A stretch of 64,000 nucleotides of DNA from Tragulus kanchil (lineage: Eukaryota > Chordata > Mammalia > Artiodactyla > Tragulidae), in the NCBI GenBank assembly GCA_022376925.1, contig JAIOJX010000031.1:138898854-138962853 (forward strand). Reading direction: 5' to 3'. Position numbers and translations under genes: made by a program. Under the pieces are notes generated by a model. It was not told where the DNA came from and did not search any database. It saw nothing but the letters and a program-made list of their open reading frames with translations. Shown piece by piece: positions 12,223 to 23,735 of this stretch; within the stretch, counting starts at the first letter, position 1; each line of letters begins with the position of its first letter.

Positions 12223-12990
12223 CAGAAAACACTGTGCTTATTTGCAGAGACAGGCAGAAAAAGTTCAGCACACGGGCACGTCAAAACTGTTGAATAAGGG
12301 CAGCAGGGCTGTGCAAGTGTCGAGTTGTGCCAAGCTCAGGGAGCAAGCTTCCCACGCTGTGCAGCAATGGCACTGGGCAGGGCCCGCCACTGAATGAGAT
12401 GCCTGCCCATGGGAGAGCAGACTCTCCAAGGAATGCCAGAGGGGCCCCCTGGCTTAAAACTAACAAATAAACAAGATCACTTTGAAGCGAATAATCTAGC
12501 TAGATGTCCTCAGTGCCTGACATGAATATGTTTGTATTTTGTATGCCAGCAGGCCCTTAATAAATACATTCTCTTTTGTCCCTGGAAATCTTCTGTAAAT
12601 AAATAACAAGATACCCCACTTTTGCTGACTAATCGTTTTCCCCTTCTATCTGGGTGCCAGTTGCACTTTATAAATGACTTTCATTTACAGTGCATTATGT
12701 TTCCTTGTACTGCTTGCCTCTAAATCCCCATGCAATATTTTGTGTCCTTTCCCATGATAGTTAAAGGGTCTTTAACCTTTTCAGGGAGGTGCGTGCATGT
12801 GTAAATGTGTGTTTGTGTGATAAGTATATGTGTGGGTTTCATAACATCACCTACTTATTCTGTCATTTGTGAAGGGATTAACTGACATATGGCATTTTTG
12901 CCAAGTGTCTTATAACTGTTATGTTTCCAGTAATATCAGTTATATTTGCTTTGTGTAAATTGTCCTCTGGATGACCGAGACCAGAACAAA
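12223..12990. other. Intergenic sequence, nothing firm
   Basis: No gene recognised. The stretch around 12515-12580, ending in 'cccttaataaatacattctc', resembles the 3' end of an L2 element but is too short and diverged to call. Confidence 0.4.
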
Positions 12991-15167
12991 TGCATCCCTT
13001 TGGTGTGAAAGTGGTCATAGAGGCTGAGGTGGGGCTGGCAATATCCATTGCTGAAGCCAAAGCAGACATCGTTGATCACATTTCTCATTCATGTCAGTGT
13101 CATTCTCTGAAAACTCATTTGAAGTTTTCCTCCAGAAAACACTGAAGTGCCCTCTTCAACAAATGACAAAATAATTTTGTTGAGCACCTACTGTGTGCAA
13201 AGTCTTTTATTGGCACAGCCTCATTAATATTCACAAAGACACCCTAGCAGGCAGACCTTGTTATTGCTCCCATTTGATAGATGGGGAAAGTGAAGCCCAG
13301 AGACCTGGAGTCCAAGATCACACAACTAATTGAAAAAGTCTTTCAATCTGATACCAAAGCTTGCTTCTGAAACTCGGGCCAATATAGGCAGAGTCTGACT
13401 TCTGGATGGTGGGAGAGTAAGAATTTTGTAAACTGTTCCAGGAACATGGGCTCTTTACTTCTGACTTGGGGCTAGGCTGCCCACAAACTCACCAGGGGTG
13501 TATTGCTTCTCTCTCCATGGTGGGTCTGAGAAGGACAATGAGGCTTTGGAGCTGAATGCAGCTGGTCCTGGCTTTCAAGACTTTGATGGTGAACCTTTAG
13601 GTATGCCAATAAACACCCCCTCCACACTGCAAGATGAGGACCCATCCATCCATTCATGTAGCACATATGTATTAAATTCTTTGAAGGCACTATTGTAAAC
13701 ACTGGAGCTACCAGGCACATGATAGCCTTGAGCTCATGCTAAAGAAACAAGTAATATAATATCCAATACTTTTCTGTGGCTGCTGCAACCCATGACCACA
13801 AACGCAGGGGCTTCAAACAATATTCATTTATTCTCCCACAGAACTATAGATCATGAAGTGGGGACTTCATGAAGTAGAAGGTGGGGATTTCATTTCTGTG
13901 ACCAAGGACAGTGCATTTACCATCTATTTCTGCTTAAGGAAGTAGCAGGTTAAAACCACAAATGTTTGTTTTCTCAATTTCTATGGGTCAGAAATCTGGA
14001 AGTGGTTTATCTGGATAAGTCTGGTTCAACATCTCTCACGGGCAGGAATCCGTCAGCTGAGACTGTAGTCATCTGAGGCCCAGGGAATGCATCCCTTTGG
14101 TGTGAAAGTGGTCATAGAGGCTGAGGTGGGGCTCGCAATATCCATTGCTGAAGCCAAAGCAGACATCGTTGATCACATTTCTCATTCATGTCAGTGTCAT
14201 TCTCTGAAAACTCATTTGAAGTTTTCCTCCAGAAAACACTGAAGTGCCCTCTTCAACAAATGACAAAATAATTTTGTTGAGCACCTACTGTGTGCAAAGT
14301 CTTTTATTGGCACAGCCTCATTAATATTCACAAAGACACCCTAGCAGGCAGACCTTGTTATTGCTCCCATTTGATAGATGGGGAAAGTGAAGCCCAGAGA
14401 CCTGGAGTCCAAGATCACACAACTAATTGAAAAAGTCTTTCAATCTGATACCAAAGCTTGCTTCTGAAACTCGGGCCAATATAGGCAGAGTCTGACTTCT
14501 GGATGGTGGGAGAGTAAGAATTTTGTAAACTGTTCCAGGAACATGGGCTCTTTACTTCTGACTTGGGGCTAGGCTGCCCACAAACTCACCAGGGTGTATT
14601 GCTTCTCTCTCCATGGTGGGTCTGAGAAGGACAATGAGGCTTTGGAGCTGAATGCAGCTGGTCCTGGCTTTCAAGACTTTGATGGTGAACCTTTAGGTAT
14701 GCCAATAAACACCCCCTCCACACTGCAAGATGAGGACCCATCCATCCATTCATGTAGCACATATGTATTAAATTCTTTGAAGGCACTATTGTAAACACTG
14801 GAGCTACCAGGCACATGATAGCCTTGAGCTCATGCTAAAGAAACAAGTAATATAATATCCAATACTTTTCTGTGGCTGCTGCAACCCATGACCACAAACG
14901 CAGGGGCTTCAAACAATATTCATTTATTCTCCCACAGAACTATAGATCATGAAGTGGGGACTTCATGAAGTAGAAGGTGGGGATTTCATTTCTGTGACCA
15001 AGGACAGTGCATTTACCATCTATTTCTGCTTAAGGAAGTAGCAGGTTAAAACCACAAATGTTTGTTTTCTCAATTTCTATGGGTCAGAAATCTGGAAGTG
15101 GTTTATCTGGATAAGTCTGGTTCAACATCTCTCACGGGCAGGAATCCGTCAGCTGAGACTGTAGTCA
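12991..15167. repeat. Tandem direct duplication, unit about 1,097 bp (duplication 5)
   Basis: Bases 12991-14087 recur at 14088-15167, offset 1,097 (1,096 after a 1-bp difference near 13496/14592). One substitution is visible near 13035/14132. The copies diverge abruptly after 'gtcatctgagg', where the first returns to the start of the unit and the second goes into unique sequence. Confidence 0.93.
13178..13390 (+). repeat. MIR SINE (repeated at 14275-14487)
   Basis: The ordered landmarks 'gagcacctactgtgtgcaaa', 'gatagatggggaaagtgaag' and 'ccagagacctggagtccaag' are the core of a forward MIR element. Confidence 0.8.
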
Positions 15168-15962
15168 TCTGAGGCTCAACTAGGGGAAGCCTGCTCACAC
15201 AGCAACTGGCTAGAAGCTTCTGCTCCTGCTGAGTAGGTCTCTCCATGGAGCAGTGGGAATAGCCTCCCAGCATGGCATCCAAATTCCCCCAGAGGAAGTG
15301 ATCTGTGGGGGAGAGAAAGAAAGAGAGAGGGCTATCACACTGCCTTCTGTGATCTAGGTTTGGACACACACGCCATCTCACCTTATTCTGTTCTTTAAAA
15401 GCAAGTTATCAAGTCCAACCCCAACTCTCTCAATGGAAAGGGACTGCCTGAGATTGTAAACACCAAGAGGAGGATATCACTGGGGCAAATCTTGGAGGCT
15501 GGGTACCACAGAAGGCCTCTCAAAAAATGTGACATTTGATCCGAGAGCTCAGTGATAGGAACAGAGGAGAGAGAGAGGGACTGGAGCAGACCTTGGTTCT
15601 GTTGATTCTGGCAAGTCCCAGACCGGCAGTGCATCCTCTGCCTCTTGGGACGTTTCCCTTCTTCTGCCCTGACTTGGTTTCCAATCAGGCCACTGATGTT
15701 CAGATGTGGAGTCACACACCCCAGGGTATTTCTGACCCCCATTCTTTACTTAGTGTTCTTCCACCCAGCAGGCTACTGCCCTCTTCCCCACTCCCCTAAA
15801 CACTGGCCACACTTCAAGGCCTACTCAAGTCACTGCTGTCTCTCAAAAGCCTCCCCTGATGCTGTAGTCCATTCTCTCTCCTTTTTGATATAAATGCCTT
15901 GTGGATGTCCCATAGAAGATCTAGCTGAATAGAAACGTCTGTTCCCTTTCTGTTTGTTGCTT
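15168..15962. other. Intergenic sequence, possibly old repeat in part
   Basis: No gene recognised. The stretch from about 13780 through 15500 (via the duplication) has the texture of an ancient interspersed repeat ('gggtcagaaatctggaagtg', 'gcagctgagactgtagtc'-like blocks), but I cannot name it. Frames up to 115 codons at 15395-15799 on both strands lack recognisable domains. Confidence 0.35.
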
Positions 15963-18284
15963 ATATCTCTGATCCCATTGCAAACTCTCAGAGGGCAGAG
16001 AAAGTGTGTGTGTGTTTTTTTTTCTGTTCTTCATTTCTGCCATTTCTAAAGCCTCTTCACTCCATTGGGGTTCTGGTAGTAAAGATCAGGCTCACTTAGA
16101 CTGGGTAACTTGAATGTTCATAAAAGGACTAGTTTATAAGGCTTAGAGAAACTACTATGGGGTGGTATAATATCTAAAGCTAGACTGAGCAGGGAGCTCT
16201 CTATCCAAAGTGTACCTGAAGGAAGATGGACAGGAACGCTGTCTCAAACTAGACAGAGAAGTATAGGAAGAGATGCACTTGGCAGGTGCTGTGATCTGCT
16301 GAGCCAGCCCACAGTGACTTAATGGGGAGAGAATGGCAGGAAGATAATGCACCAACTTCTCCCTCCTTCTACCCCAGCATCTCCACTGGCAGTTCCTATC
16401 ATCCAAACTCAATATAAGGATAAAAGATGCTGTTCCTACAGGTCAGCCTATAGGCCATGGAGCAGAGTGGGAAAGGGGAGAGGAGTCTGGAGAAGCTGGT
16501 TGGACCTCATGCTGCTTCTATGGCAGGTGGCATGGATTCAATTCTTAGCTAGGGATTTCTGCAAGCAGTAAAGTGTGGCCAAAAAAAAAAAAAAGGAATT
16601 TCACTGGTGGCCCCGTGGTTAGGATTTTGGGCTTTCTCTGCCGTGGTTCAGCTTGGAACCCTGAGAAATCCTCAGAGAACTGAGATCCTGCAAGCCTTGC
16701 AGTGAGGCAACCAGCAACAACAAGAAAAGAGAGAAGCCAGTGGGAACTCCCAAACACAAAGCACCAGAGTTAAGTCCAGATCTGGGCCGGAAAATGCTGT
16801 CTAACCCTCCAGGGTTTGCCTAATGACCTCTTGGAAACTCTTTGCTCCCCTATTGCCTCCTTCTGGCTCCCATCCCTCTTCACAAGACACCTGCCCCTTT
16901 CCTCCATGTTGGCCTCCCTTCTGTCAAGAGGTACACACCTGAACTGCTGACTTTCTGATGGAAATATCCCAGGGAAGGAAATTGTATTTGTGCTGAAATG
17001 GACCGTTTCTATGTTTGTGGGGAGCTGACTGTGGAAGTACCATCCATGCTCACCCTCTCACTCCCAAGGTGAGCAGGTGACTCCATGACTGAGGGGGTTT
17101 TACTGGCCTTCATGATAATAGAATTTCATTCTTTTTTGAACGTTGCCTTGTTGATATCTCTGATCCCATTGCAAACTCTCAGAGGGCAGAGAAAGTGTGT
17201 GTGTGTTTTTCTGTTCTTCATTTCTGCCATTTCTAAAGCCTCTTCACTCCATTGGGGTTCTGGTAGTAAAGATCAGGCTCACTTAGACTGGGTAACTTGA
17301 ATGTTCATAAAAGGACTAGTTTATAAGGCTTAGAGAAACTACTATGGGGTGGTATAATATCTAAAGCTAGACTGAGCAGGGAGCTCTCTATCCAAAGTGT
17401 ACCTGAAGGAAGATGGACAGGAACGCTGTCTCAAACTAGACAGAGAAGTATAGGAAGAGATGCACTTGGCAGGTGCTGTGATCTGCTGAGCCAGCCCACA
17501 GTGACTTAATGGGGAGAGAATGGCAGGAAGATAATGCACCAACTTCTCCCTCCTTCTACCCCAGCATCTCCACTGGCAGTTCCTATCATCCAAACTCAAT
17601 ATAAGGATAAAAGATGCTGTTCCTACAGGTCAGCCTATAGGCCATGGAGCAGAGTGGGAAAGGGGAGAGGAGTCTGGAGAAGCTGGTTGGACCTCATGCT
17701 GCTTCTATGGCAGGTGGCATGGATTCAATTCTTAGCTAGGGATTTCTGCAAGCAGTAAAGTGTGGCCAAAAAAAAAAAAAAAGGAATTTCACTGGTGGCC
17801 CCGTGGTTAGGATTTTGGGCTTTCTCTGCCGTGGTTCAGCTTGGAACCCTGAGAAATCCTCAGAGAACTGAGATCCTGCAAGCCTTGCAGTGAGGCAACC
17901 AGCAACAACAAGAAAAGAGAGAAGCCAGTGGGAACTCCCAAACACAAAGCACCAGAGTTAAGTCCAGATCTGGGCCGGAAAATGCTGTCTAACCCTCCAG
18001 GGTTTGCCTAATGACCTCTTGGAAACTCTTTGCTCCCCTATTGCCTCCTTCTGGCTCCCATCCCTCTTCACAAGACACCTGCCCCTTTCCTCCATGTTGG
18101 CCTCCCTTCTGTCAAGAGGTACACACCTGAACTGCTGACTTTCTGATGGAAATATCCCAGGGAAGGAAATTGTATTTGTGCTGAAATGGACCGTTTCTAT
18201 GTTTGTGGGGAGCTGACTGTGGAAGTACCATCCATGCTCACCCTCTCACTCCCAAGGTGAGCAGGTGACTCCATGACTGAGGAG
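15963..18284. repeat. Tandem direct duplication, unit about 1,190 bp (duplication 6)
   Basis: Bases 15963-17093 recur at 17154-18284. The offset starts at 1,191 and shrinks slightly because the T-run after 'gtgtgtgtg' is longer in copy 1. The end of copy 1 ('ccatgactgagggggttttac', 17083 onward) is garbled relative to copy 2 ('ccatgactgaggagtgc'), as expected at a poorly assembled contig edge. Confidence 0.92.
16520..16745 (+). repeat. CHR-type SINE tail plus adjoining CHR-type SINE (repeated at 17709-17935)
   Basis: One element ends in 'gtggcc' followed by a run of 14 A. Directly after it a second begins 'ggaatttcactggtggcccc' and continues through 'gctttctctgccgtgg' and 'agatcctgcaagccttgcag'. 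Both are in forward orientation. They match the artiodactyl tRNA-derived CHR/SINE2 pattern. Confidence 0.65.
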
Positions 18285-20022
18285 TGCTTTGAAAGGGTAG
18301 GTGCACTGGCCTTCATGATAATAGATCCATTCTTCCATCTGGTCCACTTGCAGTGCTTGGAGTTTGTGAAGCTATGGTTGAAGTTTATGCAAAACTACAG
18401 TGAGGTATCAACTCACACCAGACAGACTGGCCATCATCAAAAAGTCTTGCACATGTACACACTGTTGTATTTAAAATGGATAACCAACAAAGACCTACTG
18501 TGTAGCACATGGAACTCTGCTCAATGTTAGGTAGCAGCCTGGATGGGAGGGCGGTTTGGAGGAGAATGGGTACATGTATATGTACAGCTGGGTCCCTTCA
18601 CTATTCACCTGAAACTATCACAACATTGTTAATTGGCTATATTCCAATATAAAATAAGAAGTTAAAAGAAGTCTACAAATAACAAATGCTGGAAATAAAT
18701 GCTGGAGAGGGTATGGAGAAAAGGGAGTCCTCCTACACTATTGGTGGGAATGTATATTGGTACAGCCACTATGGAGAACAGTATGGAGATTCTTTAAAAA
18801 AAGAAAGAAAGAAAAAAAAACACCTAAAGGTAGAGCTAGCATCTGACCCAACAATCTCACTCCTGTGCATGCATCCAGAGAAAACCATGGTTCAAAATGA
18901 TACATGCACCCCAATGTTCATTGAAGCACTGTTTGACATAGCCAAAACCCAAAAAGGAGAAACCATGGTTCAAGCCTTGCAGTGAGGCAACCAGCAACAA
19001 CAAGAAGACAGAAGCCAGTGGGAACTCCCAAACACAAAGCACCAGAGTTAAGTCCAGATCTGGGCCGGAAAATGCTGTCTAACCCTCCAGGGTTTGCCTA
19101 ATGACCTCTTGGAAACTCTTTGCTCCCCTATTGCCTCCTTCTGGCTCCCATCCCTCTTCACAAGACACCTGCCCCTTTCCTCCATGTTGGCCTCCCTTCT
19201 GTCAAGAGGTACACACCTGAACTGCTGACTTTCTGATGGAAATATCCCAGGGAAGGAAATTGTATTTGTGCTGAAATGGACCGTTTCTATGTTTGTGGGG
19301 AGCTGACTGTGGAAGTACCATCCATGCTCACCCTCTCACTCCCAAGGTGAGCAGGTGACTCCATGACTGAGGAGTGCTTTGAAAGGGTAGGTGCACTGGC
19401 CTTCATGATAATAGATCCATTCTTCCATCTGGTCCACTTGCAGTGCTTGGAGTTTGTGAAGCTATGGTTGAAGTTTATGCAAAACTACAGTGAGGTATCA
19501 ACTCACACCAGACAGACTGGCCATCATCAAAAAGTCTTGCACATGTACACACTGTTGTATTTAAAATGGATAACCAACAAAGACCTACTGTGTAGCACAT
19601 GGAACTCTGCTCAATGTTAGGTAGCAGCCTGGATGGGAGGGCGGTTTGGAGGAGAATGGGTACATGTATATGTACAGCTGGGTCCCTTCACTATTCACCT
19701 GAAACTATCACAACATTGTTAATTGGCTATATTCCAATATAAAATAAGAAGTTAAAAGAAGTCTACAAATAACAAATGCTGGAAATAAATGCTGGAGAGG
19801 GTATGGAGAAAAGGGAGTCCTCCTACACTATTGGTGGGAATGTATATTGGTACAGCCACTATGGAGAACAGTATGGAGATTCTTTAAAAAAAGAAAGAAA
19901 GAAAAAAAAACACCTAAAGGTAGAGCTAGCATCTGACCCAACAATCTCACTCCTGTGCATGCATCCAGAGAAAACCATGGTTCAAAATGATACATGCACC
20001 CCAATGTTCATTGAAGCACTGT
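17879..20022. repeat. Tandem direct duplication, unit 1,092 bp (duplication 7)
   Basis: Bases 17879-18934 recur at 18971-20022, offset 1,092. The source overlaps the second copy of duplication 6, so 'caagccttgcagtgaggc' occurs three times (16690, 17879, 18971). The last 35 bp of copy 1 (about 18936-18970) is a scrambled re-reading of nearby L1 sequence. Copy 2 continues smoothly into the rest of the L1. Confidence 0.92.
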
Positions 20023-20372
20023 TTACAACAGCCAAGACATGGAAGCAACCTAAATATCCACTGACAGATGAATGGATAAAGAGGATGTGGTACATACATA
20101 CCATGGAATACTACTCAGTCGTTAAAAAAAAAATGAAATGTCATTTTCAGTAATATGGAAGGACCTGGGAGATTATTAAAAGCGAAGCAAGTCAGACAAA
20201 GACGGATATCATATGATATTGCTTATATGTGGAGTCTAAAAAATAATGATACAAATGAACTTATTTACAAAACAGAAACAGACTTACAGACTTAGAAAGC
20301 CAACTTATGGTAACCAAAGAGAAAAGATTGAGGGAGGGATAAATTTGGAGTTTGAGATTGACATTCACACTG
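18400..20372 (+). repeat. L1 LINE 3' region, plus strand (part duplicated)
   Basis: Landmarks of the bovine-type L1 3' end are present: 'atggataaccaacaaagacc', 'cctgaaactatcacaacatt' and, from the ORF2/3'UTR part, 'ttggtgggaatgtatattgg' and 'atggagaacagtatggag'. The copy at 19776-20372 runs on through the poly-A-rich 'ggaatactactcagtcg' segment. It is highly fragmented with no intact ORF2. Confidence 0.8.
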
Positions 20373-20706
20373 TGTGTGTTCAGTCACCCAGTCATGTCTG
20401 ACTCTTTGTGACCCCACGAACTGCAGCGTGAACAGGCCTCCCTGTCCCTGACCATCTCCCGAAGTTTGCCCAAGTTCACATCGATTGCATCGGTGATGCT
20501 ATCCTGCCATCACATTCTCTGATGCTCTCTCCTCCTTCTGCCCTCAGTCTTTCCCAGCATCAGGGACTTTTCCAACAAGTCAGCTGTTCGTACCAGATGA
20601 CCAAAACTCTGGAGCTTCAGTTTCAGTATCAGTCCTTCCAATGAATATTCAGGGTTGATTTCCCTGCAGATTGACTGGCTTGATCTCCTTGCTGTCCAAG
20701 GGACCC
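20373..20706 (-). repeat. BovB (RTE) LINE 3' end, minus strand
   Basis: The reverse frame 20510-20776 includes 'RVPWTARRSSQSI' and 'NPEYSLEGLILKLKLQSFGH', the characteristic C-terminal region of BovB ORF2. The head 'gtcatgtctgactctttgtg' is the BovB/Bov-tA 3' terminus. It sits inside L1 3'UTR sequence, which resumes at about 20707. Confidence 0.85.
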
Positions 20707-20865
20707 TCAAGAGTATGTACATATACACACTACTATATATAAAATGGATAACCAATAAGGACCTGCTGCATAGCACAGGGATTTCTGCTCAATATTTTGT
20801 AACAACCTAAATGGGAAAAAAATTTTGAAAAATAATAGGTATATGTATACGTGTAACTGAAAGCT
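20707..20865 (+). repeat. L1 3'UTR remnant interrupted by BovB
   Basis: 'aaatggataaccaataagg' and 'acctgctgcatagcacaggg' repeat the L1 3'UTR landmark seen at 18470, so the older L1 was split by the BovB insertion. Confidence 0.7.
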
Positions 20866-21404
20866 CTTGCTTTACATTAGGCAGCCTTTTTTCAGTTCAT
20901 CGTGTGACTGGGTTGGCTCTATCAGTGGGAAATGGTGTGGTGCGTAAAAGAGCTGCCAGACCTGGTGGAAATGCAACCCCCATGTGGGAGGAATGGAGAG
21001 AGCCACTTTGGCAGGATGCCCTCATTTAGTGATTGCAGACCAGAGACCTCCAGAGGCAACCCTGAGATTGGAATGCTGCCAGGATGGGTCTGCTTCCAAG
21101 AAGACTAACTGCAGACCCCAGACTGTCTCCTGGCCACTGCAACCAGAGTGCAACTGACAAGGGTCTAGAGACCTTCTTCCCAACTGCCGGGCTTGGATCC
21201 AAAGACAGGGTTGCTCCATGGTGCAGTTTTCACCAGAGTCCAAAGGGCAATGAGAAACATGACAGCAAAGTGAAGTTTCTATTTTTTAATGGTTAAAATA
21301 ATTAACGAGTTGTTTTACATTTCATATTCTTGTCGGCGATACGATTCCTTTTCTCTTTACCAGATACGACATGCCTTTTCTTTAACAAGAGCTGGTAATA
21401 GTAG
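20866..21404. other. Intergenic sequence, nothing recognised
   Basis: No repeat, RNA gene or coding region that I can support. Confidence 0.45.
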
Positions 21405-21540
21405 ACAGTTGTTATTGTTTAGTCACTAAATCACGTCTGACTCTTAGCCACCCCATGAACTGTAGCCCACCAGGCTCCTCTGTCCGTGGGGTTTCCCAGG
21501 CAAGAATACTGGAGTGGATTGCCATTCCTTTCTCCAAATA
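21405..21540 (-). repeat. Bov-tA SINE fragment, minus strand
   Basis: 'gtctgactcttagccacccc', 'accaggctcctctgtcc' and 'ggcaagaatactggagtgg' identify a truncated reversed Bov-tA. Confidence 0.85.
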
Positions 21541-23537
21541 GTAGACAGTAGAGTTTTATAAAGACATATAACTAATATTCTAACTTGAACTCCCACCCTA
21601 AACATTAAAAAATTGTAGATCTTTGGAATCCCAAAAATTGGGAACGCATGATCAAGTGATGAGCCAGTGCCCATGTTCAGTTGGGGAAGTTGAGATGTTC
21701 AGACTTAGAACACATCTTATAAAGTTGGTTGAAAGCTCTTTGCACAGTCTTGCTGCTTTTCTTCATCCTAACCATGTGGTGACATAGCCATTGTAGGATC
21801 AGTGGTGGCTTCCCCCAAGCAGATCAGCCCCTCCAGGCACTCTCAGCAGCGTAGCAGAGATGTCCTCCATGTCTCTTTTTCCTTTGACTTCCTCAGGATC
21901 CAAATGACATCCACAACTTTTCCTTCTATTTTTAATATCCATCTGTTACTACCTAGGAAGATGACCCTAAATTTGAAGCTGGACTGGCCTGGCCACTTAA
22001 CCACTAGGAACTTGTCACTGGCAGATGTTATATCCTCTCTGATTCTCCTATTTCCCAATAATTGACTTTCTCTTCACCAGACTAAAGCCCAGTGTGGGTG
22101 GGGACCATGTCAGTCACGTATACAGTTGTATCTGCAGCATCTAACAATGTCTGGCATATACTTAGTACCTAGAAAATATGTAATCAATGAATTTCATTCT
22201 ATAAGGGTTTCAAGGATACGTTTATTTGTCTGTGGGATGTGGGTGATAGTGATGCTTTCCCACATAAGATTCTAGTAAGGCTTTGCAAAGTCATGGCCAA
22301 GGACTAAATTGCAAATGGTCAGTTCCTGGTCACCCAGACAATAGGGATGGTGACAGCGACTGTTTCAACACTACCAGGGAATAAGGTTTTCTGAGACCCA
22401 GTCCTGGAAGGCATCAGCTGAGCAGCAGAATTCATGGAAATCCAAAAGGGCCAGGGCTGGCCCAACAGAGCCTCCCAGAGCAGCTTTCCCAGAAAATAAA
22501 TGAAAGGGCGTGCACTGAGTGCATCCTGGCTCTTTTCCAGATCCAGGCTGCCTTACACAGGTGTCTTTCCTATCAGGAGACACTTTCACAAAGTTGGTAT
22601 TTGTGTCATCCAGGGAGATTTCAAAATGCTGTATTTGAAAACATGAATGTGTAATGTCTCCCTGGAAATCTACACCTTCTCAGTGAAAGATACAAGTGCA
22701 GTCCAAGACAGACATGTTTAATTAGTGTGCAAACTTGACATTTCCAGTGTTTGGACTAGACAAAGGGAAAGCCAAGAGCAAACTGAGATCTTTTCTTCAT
22801 CCCCTCCCCCAGCTTGCTGACAGAGAATAATTTATTGGGTTTGAAGAAAAATGAATGTCTTCACAATAACAAGAAATAAAAAACCAGAAGATCCAAGGGT
22901 AGGTTTTCAATAATTGTCACCACTAAATATGCATCTTGTGCCTCTTCTTTCTGGCCCTCCTTGGAACCCTGCTCGATCCAGGGGCCTATCTCCTCCCCCA
23001 GTCACTTGGGTGCCAGGTCCCAGAGGCCCCTTCTTGCCCCTCTTTCCATCAGCCCCCACATCTGAAATCTGAAATTCCAATTTTTTCATATCTAACAAGT
23101 CTCAGTCTTTCTTGTCTTTCTGTAATTGATTGCAATAGCTTTCTAACTGGTCATTTCTCCCTCACTCTTCTTTCTCCACACCCCAAGCCAGTCTACACAT
23201 TTCTGCTAGAGCAAGCTTCATAGAGCATGTCTCCATTCCATCCTCATTACCAGTATTGTCAGTAGTCGCTCATTTACTCAACCTTTCATGTGCCAGGCAC
23301 TGGGCATCCGTGGAGTCTCAAGTTTCCTTAAGATAAAGCCCAAATGTCTAAGCCAATATTTTGTCAGATCCTAATATGCCCTTCTTGGTCTATCTCTTCC
23401 AGTACCCTCCAACCTTACACTCCATACATGCTCACCATCTATTATTTCCCCCACACTTTTTATGTCCGCACTTTCAGATGCATCTGGATTGAGAAAGTCT
23501 GGGGCACAGTGTTGGACACTTTCCATCTACTTTTATT
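21541..23537. other. Intergenic sequence with an L2-like fragment
   Basis: About 22078-22200 ('cagtgtgggtggggaccatg', 'gtctggcatatacttagtac') looks like a diverged L2 3' end. Frames of up to 95 codons elsewhere show no domain. I see no gene. Confidence 0.4.
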
Positions 23538-23735
23538 CCTGCTGCTGTTCAGTCACTTCAGTCATGTCAGCTCTTTGTGACCCTATGGGCCTGAAAGGCT
23601 CCTCTGTCCATGGGATTCTCCAGGCAAGAGTACTGGAGTGGGTTGTCATGCCCTCCTCCAGGGGGGTCTTCCTAACCCAAGGATCAAATCTGGGCCTCTT
23701 GCATTGCAGGCAGATTCTTTACCACTCAGCCACCA
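23538..23735 (-). repeat. Bov-tA SINE, minus strand (end repeated at 24726-24812)
   Basis: It runs from 'ctgctgctgttcagtcactt' through 'ggcaagagtactggagtggg' to 'attctttaccactcagccac'. The second, partial copy starts mid-element at a duplication edge, so it is not a separate insertion. Confidence 0.85.
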